From an uncultured Acidaminococcus sp. (GTDB lineage: Bacteria; Bacillota; Negativicutes; Acidaminococcales; Acidaminococcaceae): a DNA stretch of 59,467 nucleotides. Shown here one piece after another: positions 38,163 to 46,649 of the stretch (position 1 is the first letter of the stretch; every line of letters begins with the position of its first letter). The stretch covers positions 1-59,467 of the forward strand of contig OMYF01000008.1 in the NCBI GenBank assembly GCA_900315205.1, read 5' to 3'. The notes beneath the pieces were generated by a model, which saw nothing but the letters and a program-made list of their open reading frames with translations, searched no databases and was not told the DNA's origin. A program made the position numbers and the translations under genes.

Positions 38163-39083
38163 TCAGCCCCAGACAAGGCCGGCCGCAAGGACGATGAGCG
38201 GGATCGTCACGATGGACAGCACGGCCGAAATGACGACGGTCTGGACCGAATAGGGATAATCCTTGTCCAGCAGGTCGGCATAGACGGCAATGTTGGATCC
38301 CACGGGACAGGCCGCCGCAATGAGCAGCGAGTAACGCATCTCATCCGGGAACTGCGGCAGGAAGGCCAGGATGGCAATTGTGAGCAGCGGGCTCAGGACA
38401 AGGCGGCTGAAAGAGATCCGATAGAGGCTCACGCGGCGGAACATCTTCCAGAAATCGACCTTCGTCATATAGATCCCGATCGTGAACATGGCAAGGGGTG
38501 TATTCAGTCCGGCAATATAACCGATGCATTTGTTGAGGTGGTACGGAATGGGCAGCCCTGTCAGCAGAAAGAAAAGGCCCACCGCGATACCCGCCGTGAA
38601 CGGCGCCGTAAGGATCTTGCGCGGCGAAAAAGAAACCTTTTCTCCGGAGAGGATGGATACGCCGTATGTCCACTGGCCCAGGTTCAGCAGTGCCACAAAA
38701 CCGGTGATATAAAAGACGGCACTTTCGGGAAAATACGCTGTAATGAGCGGCACGCCAAAAAAGCTCGGATTGGAGAAAGCGCCGGCAAAGGCGCCGATAT
38801 CATCCCTGCGGGACACGAGCCTTGCGACGCCAGCGGACACGAAGAGGATCAGCGCTGCCAGCAGCGTACTGGCAACGAGGCGGGGCAGCGTATCGGCCGT
38901 GTACTCCACCTGGAAACCGCGGATGATGACGCACGGAAGGGACAGATAGATCAGGATGTTCCCCAGGTTCTTGCTCCCGTCCCGGGAGATCTTGCCGGTC
39001 CGGGCCATCCAGTAGCCCGCCGCGACCAAAAGGAACATGACGATGACCTGATGCAGCAGTTTCCCTGCCAGTATGAACCCCAT
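38163..39083 (-). CDS. AEC family transporter (auxin efflux carrier/malate permease type)
   Basis: A 306-residue integral membrane protein with about ten hydrophobic segments arranged as two five-helix halves (for example VIVMFLLVAAGYWMA and LLIAAACPVGSNIAVYADL, the latter typical of the family). Substrates of characterised members include malate and other organic acids. GGGGGG lies six bases before the ATG. It is a single-gene unit between two rightward transcripts. Confidence 0.88.
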   Translation of the reverse strand: MGFILAGKLLHQVIVMFLLVAAGYWMARTGKISRDGSKNLGNILIYLSLPCVIIRGFQVEYTADTLPRLVASTLLAALILFVSAGVARLVSRRDDIGAFAGAFSNPSFFGVPLITAYFPESAVFYITGFVALLNLGQWTYGVSILSGEKVSFSPRKILTAPFTAGIAVGLFFLLTGLPIPYHLNKCIGYIAGLNTPLAMFTIGIYMTKVDFWKMFRRVSLYRISFSRLVLSPLLTIAILAFLPQFPDEMRYSLLIAAACPVGSNIAVYADLLDKDYPYSVQTVVISAVLSIVTIPLIVLAAGLVWG

Positions 39084-39288
39084 AAAAATCCCCCCGTCTG
39101 CCGTATTTTCCTTTATCCTACCCTTCCATTTTCCCCGCTGTCAATATATATATTGCAATTTGCTGCAGTTTTATAGATATTTTTTGCATCTTTATCCTGT
39201 ACAGCAGATTGTCACGTCTTTCCTTCATACTGGATACTGGATTTTGCATACAGAATCCATAGTACACAAAATAATTTGACAATTTTTA

Positions 39289-39317
39289 TTGACACGTTTC
39301 CGATTCCGTACTATCCT
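39289..39317 (+). promoter_or_regulatory. Promoter of the dipeptide epimerase operon
   Basis: A perfect TTGACA (39289-39294), 17 bases, and TATCCT (39312-39317), in an AT-rich run. Bases 39084-39288 upstream hold no gene and no recognised element. Confidence 0.65.
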
Positions 39318-39323
39318 GTAATA

Positions 39324-39440
39324 AAGAGCTGCTTCGTTATGTGTGGGCTCCGCAAAAGTCCAGCAAGCATGATGAGTCCCAGCCGAATGCACTGAAGGGT
39401 CGATCCCTGCAGTGTATCCGACGGGGACTTTTTTATTTTC
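39324..39440 (+). promoter_or_regulatory. Structured leader with attenuator-like terminator
   Basis: Between promoter and start codon lies a long three-part stem: AGTCCC (39375-39380) with GGGACT, GCACTG with CAGTG, and AGGG with CCCT. It ends in GGGGACT followed by TTTTTTATTTT (39423-39439), an intrinsic terminator inside the leader. AAAAGTCC (39354-39361) can pair with GGACTTTT of the same 3' arm, so an alternative antiterminator is possible. A small frame from 39340 encodes 18 residues and ends inside the stem. No known riboswitch class is recognised. Confidence 0.55.
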
Positions 39441-39466
39441 CACAGCATCACAGGAGGGATGAGAAA

Positions 39467-40561
39467 ATGAAGATCACGAAAGTAAGATTGGGAAGAATTT
39501 CGGTCCCGCTCCGGGTTCCTTTCAAAACCGCTCTGCGGCGGGTGGACAGTGTGGAAGACATCATTGTGGAAATCCACACGGACACCGGCGAGGTCGGTTT
39601 TGGCGAGGCCCCTCCCACCGGCGCCATCACGGGTGACACGACGGGCGCCATCATCGGAGCCTTTGACGAGCATATCCGCAAGACGCTCCTGGGCCGCGAC
39701 GTGGATGATTTCGAAGACCTCACCCGGGACCTGCAGCACTGCGTCGTCAAGAACAGCAGTGCCAAAGCGGCAGCAGACATCGCACTGTGGGACCTGTACG
39801 GGAAGAAATACGGCATTCCCGTCTACAAGATGCTCGGCGGCGCCCGCAGTCACATCGTCACGGACATCACAATCAGCGTGAATCCGCCCGAGGAAATGGC
39901 CCGTGATGCCTTAAACGCCATTGCAAGAGGCTATGACACGCTGAAAGTCAAAGTCGGCATCGACCCCACCCTCGATGTGGCCCGCCTGGCAGCCATCCGC
40001 AAGGCTGTTGGCGGCGCGCCGCGCATCCGCATCGACGCCAACCAGGCCTGGAGCCCGAAGCAGGCAGTGCGTCTGCTGAACCAGATGCAGGAACAGGGAC
40101 TGGACATCGAGCTGGTGGAACAGCCCGTCAAAGCACATGACCTGGAAGGGCTGAAATACGTAACGGATCATTCCTGGGTGCCCGTCCTTGCGGACGAAAG
40201 TGTCTTCAGTGTCGAAGATGCCCTCAAGGTCGTGGAACTGCATGCCGCTGACCTCATCAACATCAAACTGATGAAATGCGGCGGCTTGACGAACGCCCTG
40301 AAGATCGCCACGCTCGCCGAAGTATGCGGTGTGGAATGCATGATCGGCTGCATGCTGGAAGCCAAAGTCAGCGTCAATGCCGCCGTGCACCTGGCCTGTG
40401 CCCGCAGGGTCATCACGCGTGTCGACCTTGACGGACCGGTCCTCTGCTCGGAGGATCCTGTGGAGGGCGGTGCCGTCTTCCAGGAAAAAGATATCACCGT
40501 ATCCGATACACCGGGTCTTGGTGTCACGGGCATCCGCGGCATCAGATATCTGGATGCCTGA
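39467..40561 (+). CDS. L-Ala-D/L-Glu dipeptide epimerase (enolase superfamily)
   Basis: A 364-residue member of the muconate-lactonising subgroup. The catalytic lysines are in TLKVKVG, the metal ligands in RIDANQ, LVEQP and VLADES, and the second base in NIKLMKCGG, as in dipeptide epimerases such as YkfB. It would convert L-Ala-D-Glu from murein peptides to L-Ala-L-Glu. GGAGGG before the ATG at 39467 rules out a longer start at 39341, which would run through the leader terminator. It precedes a DUF819 membrane protein gene. Confidence 0.9.
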   Translation: MKITKVRLGRISVPLRVPFKTALRRVDSVEDIIVEIHTDTGEVGFGEAPPTGAITGDTTGAIIGAFDEHIRKTLLGRDVDDFEDLTRDLQHCVVKNSSAKAAADIALWDLYGKKYGIPVYKMLGGARSHIVTDITISVNPPEEMARDALNAIARGYDTLKVKVGIDPTLDVARLAAIRKAVGGAPRIRIDANQAWSPKQAVRLLNQMQEQGLDIELVEQPVKAHDLEGLKYVTDHSWVPVLADESVFSVEDALKVVELHAADLINIKLMKCGGLTNALKIATLAEVCGVECMIGCMLEAKVSVNAAVHLACARRVITRVDLDGPVLCSEDPVEGGAVFQEKDITVSDTPGLGVTGIRGIRYLDA

Positions 40562-40589
40562 GATCCAGTTGAAAAGGGGGAATTGAACA

Positions 40590-41768
40590 ATGGTCATCAC
40601 AAACGGTTTTACGTACATTGCATTCCTGATGTGCCTTGCCGGCATCCTGCTGGCTCTGGAAAAGTACACGAAGTGGAAGATCTTCAATGTGGTGCCGCCG
40701 CTCGTATGGATCTACGTGCTCAACATGATTTTCTGCACCATGGGCCTTTACCATTCCAAGGAAGTCTCCGCAGCCTATAAAGCCCTGAAAAACAATCTGC
40801 TGTACGCCATGATTTTTGTCATGCTGCTGCGCTGCGATTTCCGCAAGCTGGCCAAACTGGGCGGCCGCATGGTTGCCATTTTCCTCGGATGCTCCATTAC
40901 CCTGTTCGTCGGCTTTGTCGTCGGCTACCCGATCTTTAAGGGCTTCCTGGGCAAGGATACCTGGGGCGCCGTGGCAGCTCTCTATGCCTCCTGGGTCGGC
41001 GGTTCCGCCAACATGGCGGCCATGCAGGCAGCCCTGCCGGTCGATGCCGGTGCCTACAGCTGCGCCCTGGCCCTCGATACGGTCTGCTATTCCGTCTGGA
41101 TCGCCCTGCTGCTCCTGATGGTGCGGTATGCTCCCAAATGGAACAGCGCCACCAAAGCGGATACATCCAAGCTGCAGGCCGTTGCTGATGCAGCAGCAGC
41201 CGAAGTCGCCAAGGAAAAGAAAAAGGCCACCAGTGCCGACTGGATCTTCCTCATCGGTGTGTCCCTCCTCGTTTCCGCCATTTCCCAGAGCGTCGGTGCC
41301 TCCCTCAACACCATGCTGAAGGGTGCAGGTCTTGCCATGTTCGACAAGGGCACGATGACGACACTCTTTGTCACGATCCTCGGCCTGATCTGCGCCATGA
41401 CCCCGCTCGGCAAAGTACCGGCAGTGGAAGAACTCTCCAGTGTATACCTCTATGCCGTCGTATCCCTGCTGGCATCCACCGCTTCCATCACGGATCTCCT
41501 GGCAGCACCGATGTGGGTCGTATACGGTTTCTTCATCCTGGCCATCCATGTAGTGCTCATGTTCATCCTGTCGAAGTTCTTCCACTGGGATCTCTGCATG
41601 GTTTCCACGGCTTCCCTGGCCAATATCGGCGGTGCTGCCTCGGCTCCGATCGTGGCCTCCGCCTATGATGCCTCCTACGCCGGCATCGGTGTCCTCATGG
41701 GCGTGCTCGGTGCGGCCGTGGGCAATTTTGCCGGCCTCATCTGCGGTGCCGTGCTGAAAGCACTCTGA
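40590..41768 (+). CDS. DUF819 family membrane protein, probable transporter
   Basis: A 392-residue protein with about ten to twelve membrane segments. WVGGSANMAAMQAAL and the late SLANIGGAASAPIVASAY form a pair of Gly/Ala-rich loops typical of DUF819 proteins. A Lys-rich cytosolic loop lies mid-protein (VAKEKKKATSADW). AGGGGG nine bases before the ATG, 28 bases after the dipeptide epimerase gene, so probably one operon. Transport of a muropeptide or amino-acid product is inferred from this neighbour only. Confidence 0.85.
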   Translation: MVITNGFTYIAFLMCLAGILLALEKYTKWKIFNVVPPLVWIYVLNMIFCTMGLYHSKEVSAAYKALKNNLLYAMIFVMLLRCDFRKLAKLGGRMVAIFLGCSITLFVGFVVGYPIFKGFLGKDTWGAVAALYASWVGGSANMAAMQAALPVDAGAYSCALALDTVCYSVWIALLLLMVRYAPKWNSATKADTSKLQAVADAAAAEVAKEKKKATSADWIFLIGVSLLVSAISQSVGASLNTMLKGAGLAMFDKGTMTTLFVTILGLICAMTPLGKVPAVEELSSVYLYAVVSLLASTASITDLLAAPMWVVYGFFILAIHVVLMFILSKFFHWDLCMVSTASLANIGGAASAPIVASAYDASYAGIGVLMGVLGAAVGNFAGLICGAVLKAL

Positions 41769-41833
41769 CAGCTGTCCGTCCCTCCATGTCTCTGACCTGC
41801 CTCTGTTCCGGAGCAGGGTCAGACGTCATTTTC

Positions 41834-41866
41834 GGCACTGCCGGGCAAGCCGGCAGTGCCATTTTA
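41834..41866 (+). terminator. Terminator after the DUF819 gene
   Basis: GGCACTGCCGG and CCGGCAGTGCC form an 11-bp stem with a short loop, followed by ATTTT. It lies just before the next ribosome binding site. Confidence 0.7.
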
Positions 41867-41882
41867 AAGAAAGGAGATCTTT

Positions 41883-43358
41883 ATGAAATCACATCTCACT
41901 TCCCGCATACTGATGGCCGTCCTGACACTTTCCCTGGCGCTCCCCGCCGCAAGTGCCGTCCCTGCCTGTGCTGCTGCAGCAGGCCGGCCCGCCGCTTCTG
42001 CCGTTTCCGCGGTCCCGTCCGATGCGCTCAAAGCCGGAGCTCCCTCCAAAGCTGCAAAATCAGCCCTGACCAGGGACCTTGACGGAATGATCGGCGAAAC
42101 CGGTACCAGCGTACCCGGCCTCGGTGTCATCGTCTTCAAGGATGGCAAAGAAGTGTACAGCCATTTTGCCGGGCGCCGCTTCATCGGCAGCAGCAAAAAC
42201 GAAAAGGATCTCCCCGTAACCAGGGATACCCGTTTCCGTGTGGCCTCCGTTTCCAAGATGTTCACGGGATTCACGATCATGCAGCTCGCGGCTCAGGGAA
42301 AGCTGAAACTCGATGATGATATCAGTACGTATCTCGGCTTCCCGCTGCGGAACCCGAATTACCCCGACACACCCATCACAGTACGGATGCTCCTTTCCCA
42401 TACGTCCTCGCTGCGGGACGGTGCCCTGTACTCCATCCCGCCCGACTGCTCCGTTGCGGAATTCTTCAAACCGACGGGCCGGTTCTACGAAAACGGTGCC
42501 CACTTTGCGCCCAAAGGACAGGCTCCGGCCGCTTACTACAAATATTCCAACATCAACTACGGCCTTCTTGGCACGATCATCGAAAAAGTCACGGGCGAAC
42601 GGTTCGACAAGTATCAGAAGGAGCACATCCTGAAGGATCTTGACATCAGGGCCGACTACACCCCCGGCACGCTTGCGCCTGCCGATTTCAGGAATCTCGG
42701 CACCATCTACCAGAAGAACAATCAGGGCCACTGGGATGAGAAGGGTCCCTGGTACGCTCAGATCGACGATTACAAGGGTGTGCAGCCGCCGGCGGATGAA
42801 GTGAAGATGCAGAATCCGGACCACCGCGACACGGATGCCTTCTACAGCCTGAAGGATTACGTCCCCGGCACGAACGCCACCTTCTTCTCTCCCCAGGGCG
42901 GTCTGCGCATTTCCTATGAAGAACTGAGCCACGTCATGGAGATGCTGCTGAACGGCGGCACCTACAAGGGGCGTACCGTCGTCCGTCCGGAATATGTGAA
43001 GGAAATGATGACCCCGCAGTGGATATATGATCCGGCCGTTAAAAACGGTTCCACCTACGGCGGCACGATCGAAGCCTATGGCCTTTCCCTCTACCCCATC
43101 ATCGGCAGCAGTACGAGCCGTGTCGTAAAGGACCATGTGCTGAACCTCTGGGGCCATACAGGTGAAGCCTACGGCCTGCTCTCCGGTGTCTTCATCATTC
43201 CCGGCACGAAGGACGGTTTCATCTACATGATGAACGGTGAAGCCATCGCCGAAGATGATGATCCGAGAAGCGCCGGCAATTTCAGCAGCAACTATGTCTG
43301 GGAAGAAAATATCATGAACGCTGTCTGCCGCCACATCTTTTTTGGTGAAGAAAAATAA
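41883..43358 (+). CDS. Exported serine hydrolase (PBP4*/AmpH-like), copy 1
   Basis: A 491-residue protein with a signal peptide (cleavage around residues 25-31) and an Ala/Pro/Ser linker to about residue 60. The catalytic motifs are S122-V-S-K125, Y221-S-N223 and H425-T-G427, as in class C beta-lactamase-like DD-peptidases and esterases. AAAGGAG lies before the ATG. It is clearly a paralogue of the product of the gene at 43787, sharing KDGKEVYSHFAGRR, RMLLSHTSSLRDG and the ending GEAIAEDDDPRSAG. Probably acts on peptidoglycan peptides outside the membrane. Confidence 0.9.
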   Translation: MKSHLTSRILMAVLTLSLALPAASAVPACAAAAGRPAASAVSAVPSDALKAGAPSKAAKSALTRDLDGMIGETGTSVPGLGVIVFKDGKEVYSHFAGRRFIGSSKNEKDLPVTRDTRFRVASVSKMFTGFTIMQLAAQGKLKLDDDISTYLGFPLRNPNYPDTPITVRMLLSHTSSLRDGALYSIPPDCSVAEFFKPTGRFYENGAHFAPKGQAPAAYYKYSNINYGLLGTIIEKVTGERFDKYQKEHILKDLDIRADYTPGTLAPADFRNLGTIYQKNNQGHWDEKGPWYAQIDDYKGVQPPADEVKMQNPDHRDTDAFYSLKDYVPGTNATFFSPQGGLRISYEELSHVMEMLLNGGTYKGRTVVRPEYVKEMMTPQWIYDPAVKNGSTYGGTIEAYGLSLYPIIGSSTSRVVKDHVLNLWGHTGEAYGLLSGVFIIPGTKDGFIYMMNGEAIAEDDDPRSAGNFSSNYVWEENIMNAVCRHIFFGEEK

Positions 43359-43373
43359 AAGGCAGAATGTCCT

Positions 43374-43412
43374 GCAAAGGAGCTGTCCCGTGCAAACGGG
43401 GCAGCTCCTTTG
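43374..43412 (+). terminator. Hairpin after serine hydrolase copy 1
   Basis: A 16-bp near-perfect stem (CAAAGGAGCTG and CAGCTCCTTTG outer arms) with a TGCAAA loop. It has no true T-run, so termination may be partial. Confidence 0.5.
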
Positions 43413-43473
43413 GCGTATGGGAGCCCGGCTGAAAGGATGGATCTCACGGTACGGGAAGAAGAGCCGCGCAGCT

Positions 43474-43642
43474 CAAAGTATGTATTTCGGGAACCGAAAT
43501 CCGCAGTCCGCAGGCCGCAGATCGCAGATTGCGATTCGCAAATCGCTGACCGCGTCTGACTGCTGGTTGCTGGATGCCGACTGCTGGCCACCTGCGAACC
43601 GCTGCTGGCTGCTGGCGGCTGAGAGCTGACGGCAGATGGCAG
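43474..43642 (-). repeat. GC-rich dispersed intergenic element, copy 2 (inverted)
   Basis: On the minus strand it reads from CTGCCATCTGCCGTCAGCTC through CAGCAGTCGGCATCCAGCAA and GATTTGCGAATCGCAATC to the closing AAATACATACTTTG. It shares the long middle block with the copy at 46338, in the opposite orientation. It fills most of the 428-base gap between the two serine hydrolase paralogues. Confidence 0.8.
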
Positions 43643-43710
43643 CCCAAAGCAGCAACGCATCACAGCTCCTTTGAGCCCGGCGTCAACTGGTCTTTCCGAA
43701 GGCAACCCGC

Positions 43711-43757
43711 TATAATAGGACTGTTAAGGACAGCACGGATCGATCCGTAACAGTCCT
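43711..43757 (+). promoter_or_regulatory. Promoter and start-site hairpin of serine hydrolase copy 2
   Basis: A perfect TATAAT (43711-43716) with no good -35. The presumed first transcribed bases form a stem AGGACTGTT/AACAGTCCT (43717-43725, 43749-43757) enclosing the 14-base palindrome ACGGATCGATCCGT. The mRNA would begin with a stable hairpin, or the dyad is an operator. Confidence 0.5.
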
Positions 43758-43786
43758 GAAACCATGCAGAAAAGGAAGGAATATCC

Positions 43787-45277
43787 ATGAAGCACCGTCT
43801 CCTCACCCGCGGCGTCCTGACTGCCGCGCTGTCTTTTGCCTTTATCCTGCCGGCATTCAGTCCGGCCATGACCGCTGCGGAAGCAGCCGCCGCCAAAAAA
43901 CCGGCCGTCAGGACGGCCGCTGCCGCAAAGCCCCCGGTCAGAAAAACAGCCCGGAAGCCTGTCAGCACGATCAATCCCATCAAGGGAGGACTGCCGACCC
44001 AGGCCGCCCGGGCAGCCCTTACGAAAGATCTCGATGCCATGATCGGCAATACGGGCACCCATGTGCCGGGACTCGGCGTCATCGTCTTCAAGGACGGCAA
44101 GGAAGTGTACAGCCACTTTGCCGGCAGGCGCCGCATCGGAGCCAGCTCCGGCGGCAGTGACCTGCCCGTGACGAGGGATACGCGTTTCCGCGTGGCCTCC
44201 GTTTCAAAGGTCTTCACGGGCCTTGCCGTCATGCAGCTCGCCGCGCAGGGAAAGATTGGTCTCGATGAGGATATCAGCCGCTACCTGGGCTACACCCTGC
44301 GGAATCCGAATTTCCCCGATACGCCGATCACCGTGCGGATGCTCCTTTCCCACACTTCCTCCCTCCGTGACGGCAGTTCCTATTCCCTTCCGCCTTCCGT
44401 CTCTCTCCGGGAATATTTCCGTCCCGGCAGCCGCTATTACAGCAGCAGCCATTTCTCGTCCAAATGGCAGCAGCCCGGCAGATATTTCAAATACGCCAAC
44501 ATCAATTTCGGAGTACTGGGAACCATCATTGAACGCGTCACGGGCCAGCGTTTCGACCAGTATATGAAGAGCCACATCCTGGCCGATCTGGATACACAGG
44601 CGAGCTTTTTCCCGGCCACCCTTTCGCCGGCCGCTTTTGCCGGCCTGGGCACGATCTACCGCAAGAACGAAGGCTCCGACTGGGATGAGACAGGCCCCTG
44701 GATCCCGCAGTGCGACGATTTCCGCGGCACCCAGCCCAAACCCTGGACCGCACCCAGCGGCTACAGCCTGAGCGGATACCGGCCCGGGACCAACGGCACG
44801 GTGTTCGCTCCCCAGGGAGGCCTGCGGATCTCCTACGAAGAGCTGAGCCACGCCCTGCGCCTCTTCATCAATAAAGGCGTCTTCAACGGCCGTACGGTCG
44901 TGCGGCCCGATCTGATCAACCAGATGATGACCGAGCAGTGGACCTATTCCCCGGCCCAGAAGAACGGGGATACCTACGGCGGCAGCATCGAGGGCTACGG
45001 GCTGGCATTCTATCCCATCCGCGGCCGCAGCACGAGCCGGGTCGTCAGGGATCACATCCTCAATCTCTGGGGGCATACGGGCGAAGCCTACGGGCTGCTC
45101 GCCGGCCTCTTTGTCGTTCCGGGAACGAAAAACGGGTTCCTCTACATCATGAACGGCGAAGCCATCGCCGAAGATGATGATCCCCGGAGTGCCGGCAAAT
45201 TCAGCGGCAATTACATCTGGGAAGAGAACATCATGAACGCCATCTGCCGCCACATCTATTTCGGCGAAGAAAAATAA
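43787..45277 (+). CDS. Exported serine hydrolase (PBP4*/AmpH-like), copy 2
   Basis: A 496-residue paralogue of the preceding exported hydrolase. A signal peptide is followed by a longer Ala/Lys-rich linker (AAAKKPAVRTAAAAKPPVRK) to about residue 75. Catalytic motifs S138-V-S-K141, Y236-A-N238 and H430-T-G432 are intact. The two proteins are well over half identical across the catalytic domain and differ mostly in the linker and a mid-domain insert. It has its own promoter and is followed after 28 bases by an unrecognised gene that may belong to its operon. Confidence 0.9.
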   Translation: MKHRLLTRGVLTAALSFAFILPAFSPAMTAAEAAAAKKPAVRTAAAAKPPVRKTARKPVSTINPIKGGLPTQAARAALTKDLDAMIGNTGTHVPGLGVIVFKDGKEVYSHFAGRRRIGASSGGSDLPVTRDTRFRVASVSKVFTGLAVMQLAAQGKIGLDEDISRYLGYTLRNPNFPDTPITVRMLLSHTSSLRDGSSYSLPPSVSLREYFRPGSRYYSSSHFSSKWQQPGRYFKYANINFGVLGTIIERVTGQRFDQYMKSHILADLDTQASFFPATLSPAAFAGLGTIYRKNEGSDWDETGPWIPQCDDFRGTQPKPWTAPSGYSLSGYRPGTNGTVFAPQGGLRISYEELSHALRLFINKGVFNGRTVVRPDLINQMMTEQWTYSPAQKNGDTYGGSIEGYGLAFYPIRGRSTSRVVRDHILNLWGHTGEAYGLLAGLFVVPGTKNGFLYIMNGEAIAEDDDPRSAGKFSGNYIWEENIMNAICRHIYFGEEK

Positions 45278-45305
45278 AAAGCGAGACAGAAAGGAAGCCT
45301 GCAGC

Positions 45306-46328
45306 ATGTCCAGTAAAGAAGAATGGAACACTTTTTTGCAAACTAAGGGGCTGCCCGTCCTTGCCGTCTTCGAGGACGCCCTGGCCGGTTCCTGCGGTCC
45401 GGCCTTTGCCGATGCCGTCAGGAGCCTGCACCGGCAGTACTGTCCCAGCCGCGCCCTGACGGGGATCCTCCATGACGCTCTGCTGCAGATCCTGGAGGAC
45501 CGCCGGGCCGGAGCCTTCACGGAAGCAGATCTGGATCTTTCCGCTGATTCCGTCTCCCTGGTCCGGGCTCTGCTCTATGGGGATGACCCCGTCGCCAAAA
45601 GCGATCTGGAATGTTTCAGGGATTTTGAAGAAAACCTCTTTTATCTCAGCACCTTTCTGGCACTGCAGGCTCCGGAACGCTTCCTCCCCTATTATTTCTA
45701 CTGCCGTTTCGACCTGCTCTGCCAGATTGCCAAACGCTTTGGGATCTTACTGCCCCCGCTGCCGGCGGAAAATGACTTCCGGGGCCGGCTTCTTTATTAC
45801 GGCGCGCTCTGCAGCAGCCTGCAGGCATTCCGCAGAAAAGAAGGTCTGACGCCTGCAGGACTTTGGCTCTTTCTCTATGGCTATGCTCCGCTCGCAATCC
45901 GACAGGCGGCGCCCTCCCTTCCGGAAGTGCTTCCGCCGGCCCGCCATGCCTGTCTTGTCTGCACCAGCCGGGATGACCCTCTCTTCAGTGAAAAACCGGA
46001 AACCGTCGTTCCCCGTCCGGCCAGCCCGGAAATCAAAAGGGGCGACTTTGCCGTGCAGTTCCTGCGTGTCCCCGACAATGCCGCCACGTCAGTATGGAGA
46101 TTCGTATCCGATGCTTTTACGGATCCTTTCTATTTCCATTACACCTGTGCCTACACGGCCCATCCCAAAAAGCTGAAAACAATCTCTCTCCGGTGGATGC
46201 AGAAAGACCATTTCCTCGGCCGCAGTCCCCTTGTCAGGAAACACCTGATTGGAGCCAGTGGTACCGCCATCCCCGCAGAAGGCTTCAATCATCTGATGGA
46301 ACTGGCAGGCGAAGCTGCAAGGCTGTGA
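45306..46328 (+). CDS. Orphan protein, no family recognised
   Basis: A 340-residue protein without signal peptide or membrane segments. The N-terminal 190 residues look helical. A linker near residue 220 is Pro-rich, and the last 100 residues (DFAVQFLRVPDNAATSVWRF, TISLRWMQKDHFLG) look like a separate mixed alpha/beta domain. The codon use is like its neighbours. AAAGGAA lies ten bases before the ATG, 28 bases after serine hydrolase copy 2, suggesting co-transcription. I cannot assign a function. Confidence 0.7.
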   Translation: MSSKEEWNTFLQTKGLPVLAVFEDALAGSCGPAFADAVRSLHRQYCPSRALTGILHDALLQILEDRRAGAFTEADLDLSADSVSLVRALLYGDDPVAKSDLECFRDFEENLFYLSTFLALQAPERFLPYYFYCRFDLLCQIAKRFGILLPPLPAENDFRGRLLYYGALCSSLQAFRRKEGLTPAGLWLFLYGYAPLAIRQAAPSLPEVLPPARHACLVCTSRDDPLFSEKPETVVPRPASPEIKRGDFAVQFLRVPDNAATSVWRFVSDAFTDPFYFHYTCAYTAHPKKLKTISLRWMQKDHFLGRSPLVRKHLIGASGTAIPAEGFNHLMELAGEAARL

Positions 46329-46337
46329 AGCTGTGAT

Positions 46338-46621
46338 GCTGCAATCTGCCGTCAGCTCTCAGCTGCCAGCCGTCGGCCGCGGGTGGCAGGTCGCAGGTCG
46401 CAGGTGGCCAGCAGTCGGCATCCAGCAACCAGCAGTCAGCCGCGGTCAGCGATTTGCGAATCGCAATCTGCGATCTGCGGCCTGCGGCCTGCGGATTGCG
46501 GTCTGCGGATTCGGTTCGCAAAATACATGCTTTGGGGCTGCAATCTGCCTTCAGCTCTCAGCCGCCAGCCGTCGGCCGCGGTTCGCGATCTGCGGCCTGC
46601 GGCCTGCGGATTGCGGACCGC
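46338..46621 (+). repeat. GC-rich dispersed intergenic element, copies 3 and 4 in tandem
   Basis: Copy 3 (46338-46537) is the longest, beginning CTGCAATCTGCCGTCAGCTC, with CAGCAGTCGGCATCCAGCAA, the palindrome GATTTGCGAATCGCAATC, then GCGGCCTGCGGATTGCGG units and AAATACATGCTTTG. Copy 4 (46538-46621) starts again with CTGCAATCTGCC and is shorter. Copy 4 is followed after 30 bases by the palindromic terminator. The 504-base gap between convergent genes holds nothing else. Confidence 0.8.
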
Positions 46622-46649
46622 CAGAGAGCGCTTACCCTATAAGCATACT

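Noticed and set aside
39341..39466. A longer N-terminus for the dipeptide epimerase
   Set aside because: It would run through the leader terminator, while a good ribosome site precedes the ATG at 39467 and the family N-terminus starts there.
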